DNA of 64,000 bases, taken from the NCBI RefSeq assembly GCF_002086795.1, contig NZ_MVIM01000003.1, positions 124,001-188,000 of the forward strand, read 5' to 3'. Numbering within the stretch: the first letter of the stretch is position 1; every line of letters starts with the position of its first letter. The notes under the pieces were generated by a model that ran no database searches, was not told where the DNA came from, and saw only the letters and a list, made by a program, of their open reading frames with translations. Origin of the DNA: Mycolicibacterium tusciae (lineage in GTDB: Bacteria; Actinomycetota; Actinomycetes; Mycobacteriales; Mycobacteriaceae). Below are positions 62,350-64,000 of the stretch, one piece after another. Both the position numbers and the translations under genes were made by a program.

Positions 62350-63780
62350 TTGCACTGCGATGTGTTGATCGTCGGCGCCGGAAGCGCCGGATCTGTATTA
62401 GCGGAGCGACTTTCGGCTGACTCAAGTCGCCGCGTCACGGTCATCGAAGCCGGGCCGGCCCCCTCCGATCCTTCCGTTCTGACACAGATCACCGACGGCT
62501 TGCGGTTGCCGATCGGCGCCGCCAGCTCAGTGGTGCGGCGCTATCCGACGACCCTGACCGACGACCCCGAGCGGCACGCACAGATCATGAGGGGTGCAGT
62601 CGTCGGCGGATCGGGTGCGGTCAACGGCGGCTATTTCTGCCGTGGACTGCCGTCGGACTTCGACGGCTGGGGGCTGCCCGGATGGGCGTGGTCCGACGTG
62701 CTGCCGCATTTCCTGGCCATCGAGACCGACCTCGACTTCGGCGGTCCTCTGCATGGTCGCGACGGTCCTATTCAGGTGCAGCGGGTCGCCGAATTCGACG
62801 GCTGTACCGCGACTTTCGTCAACGCCGCGGAAACGGCAGGGTATCGGCGGGTGGACGATCTGAACGGCTCCGCGCCGGAAGCCCCGCTGCCTTCGGGAGT
62901 CGGCCCGGTGCCATTGAACATCAACGGTGGTACGCGGGTCGGTCCCGGTGGCGCCTTCCTCAAGCCCGCCATGGGTCGCGCCGGTCTCACCGTCCTGACC
63001 GATACCAGGGCGACACGCATCCGGATCGTCGGCGGTCGCGCGGTGGGCGTGCAATGCGTCGGCCCCGACGGACTTGTCGATGTGACCGCTGACCGAATCG
63101 TTTTGTCGGCCGGTGCGATCGGATCCGCGCATCTGCTGATGCTGTCGGGTATCGGCCCGCAGCGGGTGCTGAGCGCCGCGGGAGTACCCGTGGTCGCCGA
63201 CCTCCCGGTGGGTGCCGCAACCGCGGACCATCCGGAGTGGGTGCTTCCGGTGGACTGGACCGAGACGCACGGTCTGCCACCGCTGGAGGCGGTGCTGACC
63301 ACCGATGACGGGCTCGAAATCAGGCCGTATACCGCGGGTTTCGGCGCGATGGTGAGCGGTCGGCGCGACGACCCGGCCGACCACCCACACATCGGGGTCG
63401 CCCTCATGCAACCTCGATCGCGCGGCAGGGTCCGGTTGGTGTCAGCGAACCCCGACGTCGGCCCCGTCATCGAGCACCGGTACGACAGTGAACCCGCAGA
63501 CGTCGCGGCGCTGCGTGCCGGTGCCGAGTTGGCGCGCGAACTCGCCGGTGCGCATGCGCAATCCGAGAAGACGTCGTGGTCGACGTCCCAACATCTGTGC
63601 GGGACCGCGCGGATGGGACGCGAGGACGACACCACGGCAGTGGTCGACGCGCGGTGTCGAGTGCGCGGCGTCGACGCCCTATGGGTGGTCGACGGCTCGG
63701 TGCTTCCCCGCATCACCAGCCGAGGCCCGCACGCCACCACCGTCATGCTCGGCCACCGGGCCGCCGAGTTCGTCCTCTGA
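62350..63780 (+). CDS. mftG: Mycofactocin dehydrogenase MftG (GMC oxidoreductase)
   Basis: A 476-residue FAD-dependent GMC-family enzyme. MftG has been linked to re-oxidation of mycofactocinol and passing of electrons to the respiratory chain during alcohol growth. FAD-binding VLIVGAGSAGSVLAERL (about residues 4-20), VVGGSGAVNGGYFCRG (about residues 82-97), the GMC signature-2 region LSAGAIGSAHLLMLSGIG (about residues 253-270), and the C-terminal RITSRGPHATTVMLGHRAAE with the conserved His. TTG start at 62350. Equivalent to Rv0697. The gene closes the mft operon. Confidence 0.93.
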   Translation: MHCDVLIVGAGSAGSVLAERLSADSSRRVTVIEAGPAPSDPSVLTQITDGLRLPIGAASSVVRRYPTTLTDDPERHAQIMRGAVVGGSGAVNGGYFCRGLPSDFDGWGLPGWAWSDVLPHFLAIETDLDFGGPLHGRDGPIQVQRVAEFDGCTATFVNAAETAGYRRVDDLNGSAPEAPLPSGVGPVPLNINGGTRVGPGGAFLKPAMGRAGLTVLTDTRATRIRIVGGRAVGVQCVGPDGLVDVTADRIVLSAGAIGSAHLLMLSGIGPQRVLSAAGVPVVADLPVGAATADHPEWVLPVDWTETHGLPPLEAVLTTDDGLEIRPYTAGFGAMVSGRRDDPADHPHIGVALMQPRSRGRVRLVSANPDVGPVIEHRYDSEPADVAALRAGAELARELAGAHAQSEKTSWSTSQHLCGTARMGREDDTTAVVDARCRVRGVDALWVVDGSVLPRITSRGPHATTVMLGHRAAEFVL

Positions 63781-63806
63781 ATTGCCGGCGCGGCCGGGGA
63801 CCGCCG

Positions 63807-64000
63807 TCAGCGCAGCGAGTACCGGATGGGCAGGTGCTTGAGCCCGCCGACGAAAGTGGTCGCCGCCAACTCCGGTTCGCCCGCGAGTTCGATGGACTCC
63901 AGCCGCGGGATCAATTCGGTGAACAGGCTGTTCATCTCCATGCGTGCCAGCGCGGCCCCAAGGCAGAAGTGCACGCCGTATCCGAATGCGACGTGCTTGT
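63807..64000 (-). CDS. Cytochrome P450, C-terminal fragment
   Basis: The last 64 codons of a minus-strand gene that enters from the right edge; the stop is at 63807-63809. The haem-binding motif AFGYGVHFCLGAALARME contains the axial Cys ligand. The ending (ATTFVGGLKHLPIRYSLR) is the usual bacterial P450 C-terminus. It converges with mftG with 26 bases between the stops. Mycobacterial P450s commonly hydroxylate sterols or fatty acids; this fragment does not show which. Confidence 0.92.
   Translation of the reverse strand, partial: KHVAFGYGVHFCLGAALARMEMNSLFTELIPRLESIELAGEPELAATTFVGGLKHLPIRYSLR

Overview
The window is a chromosomal segment of a mycobacterium (Mycobacterium/Mycolicibacterium). 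It is GC-rich with many GTG starts. It carries the mycobacterial order rplJ-rplL, mkl (mceG), rpoB-rpoC, nfo, fadE8-echA4-PaaX-echA5, TetR, rpsL-rpsG-fusA-tuf, a mycofactocin-type SDR and a complete mycofactocin locus. The order follows M. tuberculosis Rv0648 to Rv0697, but lacks mmpL5 and the Rv0653-0666 block and has several insertions. No tRNA, rRNA, insertion sequence, prophage or CRISPR array was seen.

Layout. 1-6.8 kb: end of an endonuclease/phosphatase-family gene, then an overlapping trio (GH38 alpha-mannosidase, small protein with a SurA-like C-terminus, ROK sugar kinase) and an F420-type LLM oxidoreductase. 6.8-8.2 kb: L10 leader RNA, rplJ, rplL and a strong terminator. 8.2-14.3 kb: DUF4333 lipoprotein, MceG ATPase, orphan molybdopterin oxidoreductase, exported hydrolase with an acidic linker. 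14.3-22.3 kb: rpoB-rpoC with a recognisable promoter and terminator; the rifampicin region is wild type. 22.3-27.2 kb: AbiEi/DUF559-like protein, DinB-fold enzyme, membrane protein, a 29-bp triple repeat, endonuclease IV, PAP2-type membrane enzyme. 27.2-31.3 kb: a translationally coupled acyl-CoA operon behind a promoter with an overlapping inverted repeat. 31.3-34.0 kb: divergent pairs of DUF3060 and DUF3558 exported proteins and a TetR regulator. 34.0-38.7 kb: str operon. 38.7-43.1 kb: alcohol dehydrogenase, cutinase-like protein, MFS exporter, SHOCT protein.

43.1-53.5 kb is an arginine district. A NhaC antiporter, an APC exchanger and arginine deiminase are on the plus strand. A universal stress protein, an APC permease, ornithine aminotransferase and a DDAH-like hydrolase are on the minus strand, divergent from an AsnC/Lrp regulator. 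A mycofactocin-type SDR with a KstR-like operator sits between the two halves. The minus-strand block matches the gene order of M. tuberculosis Rv2319c-Rv2324, so it has moved relative to that genome and lies between the Rv0687 and Rv0688 equivalents.

53.5-63.8 kb holds a ferredoxin-reductase-type flavoprotein, an ECF sigma factor coupled to a triple-VOC protein, and mftR (minus) divergent from mftA-B-C-D-E-F-G. The 32-residue mftA precursor ends in IDGMCGVY. Together these make, glycosylate and re-oxidise the mycofactocin redox cofactor, which the SDR probably uses. The right edge holds the C-terminus of a cytochrome P450.

Candidate operators, promoters and leaderless starts were found by eye. 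They are marked with lower confidence than the genes.
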